Source of the DNA: a bacterium
Lineage (GTDB): Bacteria > Zhuqueibacterota > Zhuqueibacteria > Residuimicrobiales > Residuimicrobiaceae
Reading direction: 5' to 3'
DNA: 64,000 bases
NCBI GenBank assembly: GCA_029565685.1
Contig: JAKQNR010000035.1
Coordinates: 124,001 to 188,000, forward strand
The notes below the pieces were generated by a model. That model searched no databases. It was not told the origin of the DNA and was given only the letters and a program-made list of their open reading frames with translations. Shown in pieces: positions 33,617 through 42,778 of the stretch. The position numbers and the translations under genes were made by a program. How positions within the stretch are numbered: position 1 is the stretch's first letter; every line of letters begins with the position of its first letter.

Positions 33617-36600
33617 ATGACTTTTTTCGACCGCTTGCAGGATGACCGGGTTATCCTCTTCGACGGCGCCATGGGCACGCAGATCCAACGTCTGACGATT
33701 ACTGAGAAAGAATGGGCGGGCAAAACCGGCTGCAACGAAATCCTCAACCTCACGGCTGCGGAAAAAATTCAATCCATTCACAGCGACTATTATGCAGCAG
33801 GCGCCGAGGTGGTGGAGACCAACACCCTCGGCAGCAGCCGTATCGTACTGGCAGAATACGAACTGGCGGATAAAACCATAGAGATCAACCGCGCCGCTGC
33901 CCGCATTGCGCGTCAGGCCGCCGCTGCGTTCAAAGACCGGCCCTGCTTTGTCGCCGGCTCCATGGGCCCGGGCACCCGGCTCATCAGCCTCGGACAAATC
34001 GATTTCGCCGCCATGCATCGCTCCTACCTGGAACAGGCGATCGGCCTCATCGAGGGCGGCATCGATCTGTTTCTCATTGAAACCTGTCAGGATGTGCTGC
34101 AGATTAAAACCTGCCTGCTGGCTGTGCAGGACGCCATGAAAGAGTATGGCGTGCAACTGCCGGTGGGCGTGTCGGTCACTGTGGAAACCACCGGCACGAT
34201 GCTGCTGGGCACACGAATCGACGCCGTGCTCGCCATCCTCTCGGCCTTTGACATTCACATTCTGGGCATGAACTGCGCCACCGGACCGGAGCCCATGCGG
34301 CCGTTTATCCAGCAAATCTGTCGGCAGTTCCCCGGCCGCGTGGCCTGTCAACCCAACGCCGGCATGCCGCAGAACATCGACGGACAGATGGTGTACACGC
34401 TGGCAGTGGATGAATTTGTCTCACTGCTCTCCGCCATGGTGAGAGAAGAAGGGGTGGGGTTGGTCGGCGGTTGCTGCGGCACCACGCCCGAGTTCATCAG
34501 GGGGCTGGCCGCTTCGCTGACGGACGTTTTACCGGCCAGCCGGGAAAGCAAACCGCCGGTCGCCATCGCCTCGTTGTTCAGCAGTCAGACGTTGCGCCAG
34601 GATCCGGCGCCGTTTTTCATCGGCGAACGCGCCAACGCCAACGGCAGCAAACAATTCCGCGAAATGTTGCTGGCCGACGACTGGGACGGTGTTGTCCAGG
34701 TGGCACGCGAACAAGCCGCCAGCGGCGCCCACGGCCTGGATCTGTGCGTAGCCTACACCGGCAGAGATGAAAAGGCGGACATGGCACAGGCGGTGAAACG
34801 CATCGTCACTCAAGTGGATCTGCCTTTGTTCATCGATTCCACGGACGTACAGGTCATCGAATCAGCCTTGCAGCTCTATGGCGGCCGAGCGGTGATCAAC
34901 TCGATCAACCTTGAAGACGGCGAAGCCCGCGTCGATCAGGTCTGCCGCCTGGCCAAACGCTACGGCGCCGCACTGATCTGCCTAACCATCGATGAACAGG
35001 GCATGGCGCTGACCGTGGAACGCAAACTGGCGGTGGTGCAGCGGCTTCACGACATCGCGGTTCTCCGCCATGGCTTGAGACCGCAGGACTTGATCTTTGA
35101 CGCCCTCACCTTTACCCTCGGCAGCGGCGACAGCGCTCTGGCGGATGCAGCGGTTAACACTCTGGAGGCCGTCCGGCGGATCAAGGCCGGCTGGCCGGGC
35201 GTGACCACCCTCCTGGGCGTGAGCAATGTCTCCTTTGGCCTGAGTCCGCACAGCCGCGATATTCTCAACTCGGTGTTTCTGGCCGAAGCGGTTCAAGCCG
35301 GGTTGGACCTGGCCATCGTCCATGTAAAAAAAATTCTGCCGCTCTATCAAATAACCGAAGCGGATCTCGCCGCTGCCGCCCAACTGCTCTTCAACCGCGG
35401 CGAGGAGCCGCTCAAATCGTTCATCCGCCATTTTGCAGAGAAAAACGGCGCAGCCGCACCGGTCAACAAAGACGAAACCTCGCTGCCGCTGGAAGAACGC
35501 ATTCGCCGGCAGGTCATCGAGGGCAATCGTTCAGGATTGCAGGAACGATTGCAGGAGGCGCAACGCGAACGCAAAGCGTTGGCCATCATCAACGACCTTC
35601 TCATTCCGGCGATGAAAACCGTGGGGGAATTATTCGGCGCAGGAAAAATGCAGTTGCCGTTCGTCCTGCAATCCGCAGAGGTGATGAAGTTTGCCGTGGA
35701 TTACCTGCAGCCGTTCATGGAAAAAAGCGCGGCGCAGAGTCCGCTCAGCATCGTGCTGGCCACGGTGCGGGGCGATGTGCATGACATCGGGAAAAACCTG
35801 GTGGAGATCATTCTCAGCAACAACGGCTACAAGGTGTATAACCTCGGCATCAAGTGCGAGATTGAAACCATGATCCATAAAGCGGTGGAGGTCCATGCCG
35901 ATGCCATTGGCATGAGCGGCTTGCTGGTCAAATCCACGGTGGTGATGAAGGAGAACCTGGAGGAACTGGCGCGCCGCGGCCTGCAGGTTCCGGTGCTGCT
36001 GGGCGGCGCGGCGCTGACCAGGCGCTATGTGGAAGAGACCTGCGCTCCGATCCTCGAGGCGCCGGTGGTGTATTGCAGCGACGCCTTTGATGGGCTGGCA
36101 GCCATGGAAAAAATCAAAGAGGGCACCCTGTTGAAAAAAAACGCGGCGGTCAAACAGGCCCAATCGACGTTGCGGCTCTCGACCGATGCCGTCGAGCAGC
36201 CGATCCGTCGCGATATCGACATCCCCAAGCCGCCCTTTTGGGGCGATCGCCTGGTGACCGGCATAGAACTCGATGACGTCTTTGGCTACCTCACCGAGGC
36301 GGTGTTGTTTCGCGGCCGCTGGGGATATCGTCGAGGCACGCTGAGCGCCGCCGAATTCGAGACGCTGATCGCTCGGGAGGCGCGACCGGCACTGGAGCAG
36401 CTCAAGGAACGATGCAAACGCGAAACGTTGTTGACGCCGTCGCTGGTGTACGGCTATTTTCCGTGCAACAGCGACGGCGATGAAGTGATCGTCTATCATC
36501 CGGAGAGCCAAGTGGAATGGCTGCGTCTATGTTTTCCGCGGCAGAGCGCAGCGCCGCATCGCTGCATCGCGGATTTCTTTCTACCTGTGCAGGAGAAGCG

Positions 36601-37015
36601 ACAGGACCTGCTCGCGGTGCAGGTGGTCACCGTGGGCGCCCAAGCAGGCCTGGAGGCCAAACGACTGTACGAGCAAAACGCCTACAAGGACTATCTTTTG
36701 TTTCACGGATTGAGCGTGGAGACTGCGGAGGCTTTGGCGGAGTACTGGCATCGCAAGGTGCGCGAAGAGCTGGACATTCTTGAACAAGAGGGCGCCGGGA
36801 TGGCAGATTTTGTCGCGCAGAAATATCGCGGCTCGCGCTACTCGTTCGGCTATCCGGCCTGTCCGGACCTGGCGGAGAACCGCAAGCTATTCCAATTGGT
36901 GCGGCCGGAGCGCATCGGCGTCCACATCACCGAGGAGGATCAGATGGTGCCGGAGCAGACCACATCAGCGATCATCGTCCATCATCCACAGGCCAAGTAT
37001 TTTCGCGTGGAGTAG
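33617..37015 (+). CDS. metH: Cobalamin-dependent methionine synthase
   Basis: A 1132-residue protein, close to the full four-module length. The homocysteine barrel opens with ILFDGAMGTQIQ; its zinc cysteines are C220 (MNCATGPEP) and C286-C287 (GGCCGTTPE). The pterin barrel starts FFIGERANANGSKQF. The B12 module has DVHDIGKNLVEI, with the cobalt-ligand His at residue 722. The activation domain contains RYSFGYPACPD, RIGVHITEEDQM. It converts homocysteine and methyl-tetrahydrofolate to methionine. The ATG at 33617 has GAGG eight bases upstream. No cobalamin or SAM riboswitch was recognised in the leader. Confidence 0.97.
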   Translation: MTFFDRLQDDRVILFDGAMGTQIQRLTITEKEWAGKTGCNEILNLTAAEKIQSIHSDYYAAGAEVVETNTLGSSRIVLAEYELADKTIEINRAAARIARQAAAAFKDRPCFVAGSMGPGTRLISLGQIDFAAMHRSYLEQAIGLIEGGIDLFLIETCQDVLQIKTCLLAVQDAMKEYGVQLPVGVSVTVETTGTMLLGTRIDAVLAILSAFDIHILGMNCATGPEPMRPFIQQICRQFPGRVACQPNAGMPQNIDGQMVYTLAVDEFVSLLSAMVREEGVGLVGGCCGTTPEFIRGLAASLTDVLPASRESKPPVAIASLFSSQTLRQDPAPFFIGERANANGSKQFREMLLADDWDGVVQVAREQAASGAHGLDLCVAYTGRDEKADMAQAVKRIVTQVDLPLFIDSTDVQVIESALQLYGGRAVINSINLEDGEARVDQVCRLAKRYGAALICLTIDEQGMALTVERKLAVVQRLHDIAVLRHGLRPQDLIFDALTFTLGSGDSALADAAVNTLEAVRRIKAGWPGVTTLLGVSNVSFGLSPHSRDILNSVFLAEAVQAGLDLAIVHVKKILPLYQITEADLAAAAQLLFNRGEEPLKSFIRHFAEKNGAAAPVNKDETSLPLEERIRRQVIEGNRSGLQERLQEAQRERKALAIINDLLIPAMKTVGELFGAGKMQLPFVLQSAEVMKFAVDYLQPFMEKSAAQSPLSIVLATVRGDVHDIGKNLVEIILSNNGYKVYNLGIKCEIETMIHKAVEVHADAIGMSGLLVKSTVVMKENLEELARRGLQVPVLLGGAALTRRYVEETCAPILEAPVVYCSDAFDGLAAMEKIKEGTLLKKNAAVKQAQSTLRLSTDAVEQPIRRDIDIPKPPFWGDRLVTGIELDDVFGYLTEAVLFRGRWGYRRGTLSAAEFETLIAREARPALEQLKERCKRETLLTPSLVYGYFPCNSDGDEVIVYHPESQVEWLRLCFPRQSAAPHRCIADFFLPVQEKRQDLLAVQVVTVGAQAGLEAKRLYEQNAYKDYLLFHGLSVETAEALAEYWHRKVREELDILEQEGAGMADFVAQKYRGSRYSFGYPACPDLAENRKLFQLVRPERIGVHITEEDQMVPEQTTSAIIVHHPQAKYFRVE

Positions 37016-37189
37016 CGGCAAGGTCAAAAATATTATATAAAAAGGGGGGAATAATGATCAGAGAACTTTCGTCCGGGCCCTGAAGGGCACGAAATCGAGT
37101 TGAGAGCAAAGCCAAACCGCCGAACGCGAGATTTGAGCCATAGGAGGAGTGGAAAGAGATAGTGAGCATCCGAATCCTCTGAGCCTGAT

Positions 37190-37279
37190 TTAGCCGCAGA
37201 GAAAGCGAAGTAACGCCGAGGAGGTGAAAAAAACATGGGAATATTCATTCTCGGCGCTGTTGGCGACCTTGGCGGTTGA
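37190..37279. repeat. Imperfect inverted-repeat element
   Basis: Arm 37190-37220 (including CCGCAGAG and ACGCCGAG) and arm 37250-37279 (CTCGGCGC, TTGGCGGTTGA) are partly complementary; the outer CCGC/GCGG and inner CGCCGAG/CTCGGCG pair perfectly and the middle is degenerate. It resembles the CCGCAGAG-type dispersed intergenic repeats seen in many bacterial genomes; that comparison is from memory and unverified. Confidence 0.45.
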
Positions 37280-37318
37280 TCATCAACTGCCCATTTGGCT
37301 GATGAACCCTACAAAGGA

Positions 37319-37334
37319 TTAATGGGTCCATTAA
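37319..37334. repeat. 16-base palindrome upstream of rubredoxin
   Basis: TTAATGG-GT-CCATTAA is a perfect palindrome about 80 bases before the rubredoxin start. It could be an operator, but nothing else supports that. Confidence 0.35.
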
Positions 37335-37414
37335 TGATGGCAATGCCGTTATGTTCCTTCTTAGGCGCTAGTTTAAAGTTATGGCATTACGGATGGATCG
37401 ATTAGGAGAAAAAA

Positions 37415-37573
37415 ATGGATAAAACGATCTGCACCAATTGCGGTTATGTTTACGATCCAGAGATCGGCGACCCGGAGAACGGCATTCCGCCGGGAACGTT
37501 GTTTGACGATTTGCCCGAGGACTGGGTGTGTCCGGTGTGTTATGTGGCGAAGGATCGATTCGATCTTTTGTAA
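37415..37573 (+). CDS. Rubredoxin
   Basis: A 52-residue rubredoxin. Four iron-binding cysteines occur as C6-x2-C9 ([11 protein letters not shown]) and C39-x2-C42 ([13 protein letters not shown]), with [10 protein letters not shown] and FDDLPEDW between them, the standard rubredoxin layout and length. The residue after the last Cys is Tyr, where Gly is usual. AGGAGA lies five bases before the ATG. Rubredoxins pass single electrons, often to superoxide reductase or oxygen-scavenging flavoproteins, which suggests an anaerobic or microaerobic host. No partner gene is adjacent. Confidence 0.96.
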   Translation: MDKTICTNCGYVYDPEIGDPENGIPPGTLFDDLPEDWVCPVCYVAKDRFDLL

Positions 37574-37685
37574 TAAGAGTTGGAATAAAGAAGTTTGCCT
37601 TTGTTTCCTGCGGCGTTGTTGATCGCATTCGCTCCGCTCCATTTCTCTCAAGGTCTTAGCCGGTCTGCATTGCCGCCCGTTGTCT

Positions 37686-37720
37686 CTGTCATCAGCATCA
37701 GACCCGCGAAGCTGTCCGCG
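37686..37720 (-). repeat. Near-copy of groEL 3'-end sequence
   Basis: These 35 bases match 38196-38230 within groEL at 31 of 35 positions. Read on the minus strand in the same frame as groEL they encode AGLMLMTE, the C-terminal chaperonin motif, followed in frame by a stop after TTGGNADRLRP. The flanks do not resemble groEL. It may be a relic of a decayed duplicate. Confidence 0.55.
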
Positions 37721-37824
37721 TGGCCGACCTGCATTACCGCCCGCACCGCCGGTTGTCCGCCGCTGAAAACAGCATTCCTGAAAAATGATTATGCTTGAAA
37801 GAAGAAACAGAGGGTTCCAGCCGG

Positions 37825-37864
37825 CTTAAAAAAAAGCGTTGCTTCATTTAAGAAACAACGCTTT
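37825..37864 (-). terminator. Probable intrinsic terminator on the minus strand
   Basis: Arms 37833-37841 (AAAGCGTTG) and 37856-37864 (CAACGCTTT) form a 9-bp perfect stem. Read on the minus strand it is followed by a run of eight or more T. It lies just after the small membrane ORF and would end that transcript. Confidence 0.65.
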
Positions 37865-37899
37865 GCAATAAAAATGCCGAGCCGTCCATGGCACTGGAA

Positions 37900-38001
37900 T
37901 TAGGGGGGGTACCAGTCACCGAGGGGACGCCCGGCATCTAATACGTTAATAATATAAAGAAAAACGATAAAAAAAGCAATCAGTAAAACCATGTATTTCA
38001 T
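37900..38001 (-). CDS. Possible 33-residue single-TM peptide
   Basis: The frame reads MKYMVLLIAFFIVFLYIINV followed by a short polar tail ending DWYPP: one membrane helix and a proline-terminated tail. Support is indirect. It sits between the groESL terminator and a second minus-strand terminator (37825-37864), which implies a separate short transcript. An AGGGA lies upstream but inside a small palindrome (AGGGATTTTCCCT). The frame is open upstream to 38100, overlapping the groESL terminator, which makes a longer form unlikely. No family is recognised. Confidence 0.35.
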   Translation of the reverse strand: MKYMVLLIAFFIVFLYIINVLDAGRPLGDWYPP

Positions 38002-38078
38002 GGTAGGGAAAATCCCTAACCATTCACTTGTTCTTAATGAACGAGTAAAATATACATCAAAAAAAATAAAAATGCAAT

Positions 38079-38110
38079 AAAAAACGCCTCTGCGTTTCAC
38101 AGAGGCGTTT
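38079..38110 (-). terminator. Intrinsic terminator of groESL
   Basis: ACGCCTCTG (38084-38092) and CAGAGGCGT (38100-38108) form a 9-bp stem with a 7-base loop. On the minus strand a T-run follows at once. It is nine bases past the groEL stop codon. Confidence 0.88.
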
Positions 38111-38118
38111 CAAACCGA

Positions 38119-39747
<1,629 letters not shown>

Positions 39748-39777
39748 AACAGACAACCTCCACGAGTTCAGGTTTAA

Positions 39778-40062
39778 TTAGATGATTGCGAAAATATCGC
39801 TCTCGCGCATAATCAGATAATCTACACCGTCGATGGAGACTTCGGTGCCGGAATATTTTCCGTACAATACCTTGTCGCCCTTTTTGACCGACATGTCCAC
39901 TTTGACGCCGTTCTCAGTGATTTTGCCAGGACCGACGGAAACCACTTCTCCCTGCATCGGCTTTTCTTTCGCCGTGTCAGGAATGATGATCGATCCCTGC
40001 TTCTGCTCCTGCTGTTCCACCGGTTTTACCACAACTCGGTCAGCCAACGGTTTAATGGTCAT
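39778..40062 (-). CDS. groES: Co-chaperonin GroES (Hsp10)
   Basis: A 94-residue co-chaperonin: [14 protein letters not shown] at the start, the mobile-loop region [22 protein letters not shown], and [20 protein letters not shown]. It caps the GroEL cavity. AGGAGG lies just before the ATG. Transcription starts from the promoter at 40142-40170 and passes through a CIRCE operator. Confidence 0.98.
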   Translation of the reverse strand: MTIKPLADRVVVKPVEQQEQKQGSIIIPDTAKEKPMQGEVVSVGPGKITENGVKVDMSVKKGDKVLYGKYSGTEVSIDGVDYLIMRESDIFAII

Positions 40063-40107
40063 AACGAACCTCCTATTAAGTTATTGTTTTTTAAGAGTTC
40101 GATTTTA

Positions 40108-40134
40108 TTAGCACTCATTAATGATGAGTGCTAA
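40108..40134 (-). promoter_or_regulatory. CIRCE operator (HrcA-binding site)
   Basis: TTAGCACTC, nine bases, GAGTGCTAA: a perfect match to the CIRCE consensus. It starts just below the groES -10 element, so bound HrcA would block transcription until heat stress inactivates it. The hrcA gene is not in the window. Confidence 0.97.
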
Positions 40135-40141
40135 TAAAGAT

Positions 40142-40170
40142 AATTTAGTCTATATTTCTTTAAATGTCAA
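40142..40170 (-). promoter_or_regulatory. groESL sigma-70 promoter
   Basis: On the minus strand TTGACA and TAAATT are separated by exactly 17 bases, and the CIRCE begins a few bases downstream, at about the expected transcription start. Confidence 0.85.
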
Positions 40171-40234
40171 GTTTTTTTTGTTGGCTGCAAACAAAATATA
40201 AAATGAATTTAATCCACTTTTATGCATTTTTCCC

Positions 40235-40263
40235 TTGACATTGTAGTTGCGTACAAATATATT
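40235..40263 (+). promoter_or_regulatory. khpA sigma-70 promoter
   Basis: TTGACA and TATATT with a 17-base spacer, about 90 bases before the khpA start. It points away from the groESL promoter 65 bases to its left and has no CIRCE. Confidence 0.8.
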
Positions 40264-40353
40264 ACATTGGTCTTGACTGCACCCTCTAGCAGCGCACACT
40301 GGAACTTGATTGCTGCCAGATGACGAAGCAAACCTAAAGAGAAGGGCATACGG

Positions 40354-40584
40354 ATGAAAGAATTCGTCGAGTACATCGTCAAACATCTGGTGGATAACCC
40401 AGAAGAAGTCAAGGTCTCCGAAGTGTTTGGGGAAACAACCGTAGTTTATGAGCTTCGTGTCGCGCAGCCGGACATGGGCAAGATCATCGGCAAGAACGGC
40501 CGCACCGCTCACGCCATTCGCGTGTTGCTCTCAGCGGTCTCGAGAAAAGGCGGCAAACACGCCACCCTGGAAATTCTCGAATGA
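40354..40584 (+). CDS. khpA: KH-domain RNA-binding protein KhpA
   Basis: A 76-residue protein that is a single KH domain: the GKNG loop (46-49) in [19 protein letters not shown] is the RNA-binding signature, with [13 protein letters not shown] before it. KhpA pairs with KhpB to bind many RNAs and affects cell division and envelope growth in Firmicutes. It often lies in the rpsP-rimM-trmD operon, but here it stands alone with its own promoter and a probable terminator, facing rlmH tail-to-tail. Confidence 0.93.
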   Translation: MKEFVEYIVKHLVDNPEEVKVSEVFGETTVVYELRVAQPDMGKIIGKNGRTAHAIRVLLSAVSRKGGKHATLEILE

Positions 40585-40642
40585 GCCAAGGCCGGCCTTC
40601 ATTCAGCGAAGATTTCGTTGTAAAAATTTTTAAGGCCTTGAG

Positions 40643-40677
40643 TGACCGGGAAGGGGAGAGTACGGTCATTTTTATTT
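40643..40677 (+). terminator. Possible khpA terminator
   Basis: TGACCG (40643-40648) and CGGTCA (40663-40668) form a 6-bp stem with a 14-base loop, followed by TTTTTATTT. It lies in the short gap between the converging khpA and rlmH ends. Confidence 0.45.
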
Positions 40678-41136
40678 ATGATACTTTTCCCCGCGAAGAA
40701 TAGTGAAGGCACGATACAGCTGCTCCAGCAGAACCACCAGCGCCAATTCATGGGCAAGCGTGAAGGTTGAGAGCGCCAGCTTTTCATCCGCCCGCTGCAG
40801 CACCCGTTCATCCAGACCCATCGGTCCGCCGATGACAAAACAGAGAGGCCGCGGTCCGTTCTGCAGCCAACCGTTCAACCTTTTCGCCAGCTGTTCCGAA
40901 TCCCAGCATGCACCCGAGCGGTCCAACGCCACGCACCACTCCCTGGCCTCGATCCTGGCCAAAAGCCTTTGCGCTTCCTGGCTGCGCACATGCCCAGCGG
41001 GCTGGTCCAGCTTCTGCGCCGGCACCGATTCCACGTCGATATCCAGGTAATGACCAATGCGACGGCAGTACTCTTGCGCCAGGCCGGCATAATGCGGATG
41101 AGCCGGCTTGCCGACCAATAGAATTTTAATCTTCAT
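40672..41136 (-). CDS. rlmH: 23S rRNA (pseudouridine-1915 N3)-methyltransferase RlmH
   Basis: A 154-residue SPOUT methyltransferase. The knot signature LCFVIGGPMGLDERVLQRAD binds SAM, and the C-terminus FTLAHELALVVLLEQLYRAFTI ... GEKYHK is the family ending (usual HELxR...EQxYRA...YHK). It starts MKIKILLVGK, which is also typical. It methylates helix 69 of the large ribosomal subunit. It is divergent from the Cys-rich gene on its right, 26 bases away. Confidence 0.95.
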   Translation of the reverse strand: MKIKILLVGKPAHPHYAGLAQEYCRRIGHYLDIDVESVPAQKLDQPAGHVRSQEAQRLLARIEAREWCVALDRSGACWDSEQLAKRLNGWLQNGPRPLCFVIGGPMGLDERVLQRADEKLALSTFTLAHELALVVLLEQLYRAFTILRGEKYHK

Positions 41137-41162
41137 ACAGCGAAACCCAGCGAACGTTATCT

Positions 41163-41381
41163 ATGAATAAAGATTCAAACGCCGGCGTTACCAGCAGCCG
41201 CATTAAATTCTGCGATCTCCGCTGCGAACACGCCGCCTTTGCTGCCGACGAACACCTGGACGGCGCCAACAGCTGCCGCACTTTTATCGCGCTGTGGTGC
41301 AAGGCGCTGCAGCAGATTGTCAGCAAAAACGCCCCCTGTGCCGTCCAGTTTGGACAAAGACGGCCTAAAGCCAACCTCTAA
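41163..41381 (+). CDS. Small Cys-rich protein, unknown function
   Basis: A 72-residue frame with codon use like its neighbours. Five cysteines (C17, C21, C38, C46, C59) occur in IKFCDLRCEHA, GANSCRTFIALWCKAL and SKNAPCAV, arranged as expected for a small metal-binding or zinc-ribbon-like protein. I recall similar SCRTF-LYC ... KNAPC small proteins in other bacteria, but cannot name the family. No clear ribosome site precedes the ATG, and it starts 27 bases from rlmH on the other strand. Its stop overlaps the end of the M23 lipoprotein gene by four bases. The competing minus-strand frames look like low-complexity shadows. Confidence 0.55.
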   Translation: MNKDSNAGVTSSRIKFCDLRCEHAAFAADEHLDGANSCRTFIALWCKALQQIVSKNAPCAVQFGQRRPKANL

Positions 41382-42676
41382 TCCTTTACAGCCGACGGCG
41401 CTGCCGAGGATGCGGCTGGCACTGCCGCGAGAGAATCCCCGGACGCAGGCTGCGCAACCACCGCCGCCAGTTGCTGAAGGCGCTGATCCCGTACCGCCAT
41501 GAACGCGGGCTTGAGCAGCGCCGGCAACGGATCTCCGGAAGAGTTCTTGATCTTGTCCGGATTGACGGGCCGGCCGTTTTCATAAAACACATAGTGCAGA
41601 TGCGGTCCGGTCGCCAGACCCGTGCTGCCCACATACCCGATCACATCCCGCTGACGAAGCGCACGCCCCACCTCCAGATCGGCCGCAAACCGGCTCAGGT
41701 GACCATAGAGGGTGACAAAATGGGGATTCTTGTGGCGGATCTTGACGAAATAGCCGATGCCCGAGTTGTAGCCTTTTTCGATCACCGTGCCGTCGGCAGG
41801 AGCCATGACAGGCGTCCCAGCCGGCGCCGCAATGTCGATGGCATAGTGCGCACGCACGACTTTGAGAATGGGATGACGACGACCGCCGCTGAAGCGGGAG
41901 GTCACCCGGCCGTACGACAAAGGCGATTTTAAAAAAGTCTTTTGAAAGGAATGGCCGGACAGATCATAATAGCCGCCGCGATCCTCCGAAGTTTGAAAAT
42001 AAATCGTTGCCAGACGACGATGCTTCTGCAAGTACTCTCCGGCCAGGATGCGGCCATAGCGGACAAACGCTCCGAGGCTGTCCGGCTGCGATGGGTCGGC
42101 AAGATGATAGGCCTCGCAAAGCAGCGCATACTCGTCGCCCTGCTTCGGATCGCTGAAAAAATCGAGATCCCATTGAAACACATCGCTGAACAGAGTGATG
42201 AGCTCCGCAGACTCGCCGGCCGCCAGCATGGACTCGTACAGCGAACCGGTGATCCGCCCGCGCACGCCCTTTATTCTCTTCACCAAAGCCAGCTGCGTCA
42301 CCCGACCGTGCCACTCCATCGCAGAGTCGCGCTCGACGTGGATGGTCCGTTCGGGCTCGGCAAAATAATCGAACCGCTGAAAACGTCCGGTGGAGTCATG
42401 ATACAGGCAATACCTCTTGCCCACCACCAGCTTGCGCACATCGAACACCGAGGCGAAGGCGCGAATGATCGCTTGCGACTGTCCGGAGGGAAAGCAATCC
42501 CGCGCCACGATTTTCTCCAGCGTGTCGCCGCGGAGCACTTGGCCGTCGCTTCGCAGCCACCGCGCTTCGGGGGCCGGCTTCACGACAGCCGGCTGGACCG
42601 CCGCCGGTTTTTCTTTACACCCGCCATACATCCCCATCACTAACAAACCACCGATGAAGTACAGCGCACTTTTCAT
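41378..42676 (-). CDS. M23-family metallopeptidase lipoprotein
   Basis: A 432-residue protein. The N-terminus MKSALYFIGGLLVMGMYGGC ends in a lipobox-like GGC, so it is probably lipid-anchored. A LysM-like or opacity-factor-type region (LEKIVARDCFPSGQSQAIIRAF) precedes the LytM domain, with RVTSRFSGGRRHPILKVVRAHYAIDIAAPAG (His, Asp ligands), GTVIEKGYNSGIGYFVKIRH and GLATGPHLHYVFYENG (HxH). The zinc site is complete. It should hydrolyse peptidoglycan cross-links or act at division. The start at 42676 is chosen for the signal sequence. Confidence 0.92.
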   Translation of the reverse strand: MKSALYFIGGLLVMGMYGGCKEKPAAVQPAVVKPAPEARWLRSDGQVLRGDTLEKIVARDCFPSGQSQAIIRAFASVFDVRKLVVGKRYCLYHDSTGRFQRFDYFAEPERTIHVERDSAMEWHGRVTQLALVKRIKGVRGRITGSLYESMLAAGESAELITLFSDVFQWDLDFFSDPKQGDEYALLCEAYHLADPSQPDSLGAFVRYGRILAGEYLQKHRRLATIYFQTSEDRGGYYDLSGHSFQKTFLKSPLSYGRVTSRFSGGRRHPILKVVRAHYAIDIAAPAGTPVMAPADGTVIEKGYNSGIGYFVKIRHKNPHFVTLYGHLSRFAADLEVGRALRQRDVIGYVGSTGLATGPHLHYVFYENGRPVNPDKIKNSSGDPLPALLKPAFMAVRDQRLQQLAAVVAQPASGDSLAAVPAASSAAPSAVKD

Positions 42677-42778
42677 CCTGAAACCGCCTATTTGATTTAT
42701 GGTGCAGCTGCGCATCCCTCCCCTCGCGCTATTCATTCCACCCGCCGTTGACCGCATCCTGCCATCGAAGGATGCGGT

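Larger units (their letters stand above)
37016..37414. other. Intergenic region with repeat-like remnants between metH and rubredoxin
   Basis: About 400 bases without a gene of normal length. It contains a GCCCT-GA-AGGGC hairpin near 37078-37090, an imperfect inverted repeat (37190-37279) and a 16-base palindrome (37319-37334), both listed separately. Several strong Shine-Dalgarno-like runs (AGGAGGAG near 37142, GAGGAGGTGA near 37219) precede no convincing frame. Confidence 0.5.
37574..37899. other. Intergenic region downstream of rubredoxin holding a groEL-like fragment
   Basis: About 325 bases. No gene of normal length is supported. It holds a 35-base near-copy of the groEL 3' end (37686-37720) and a terminator-like hairpin (37825-37864), listed separately. 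Confidence 0.5.

Noticed and set aside
37235-37279. 14-codon frame preceded by a perfect GGAGGTGA ribosome site
   Set aside because: It lies inside the imperfect inverted repeat, which explains the sequence; the peptide (MGIFILGAVGDLGG) has no other support.
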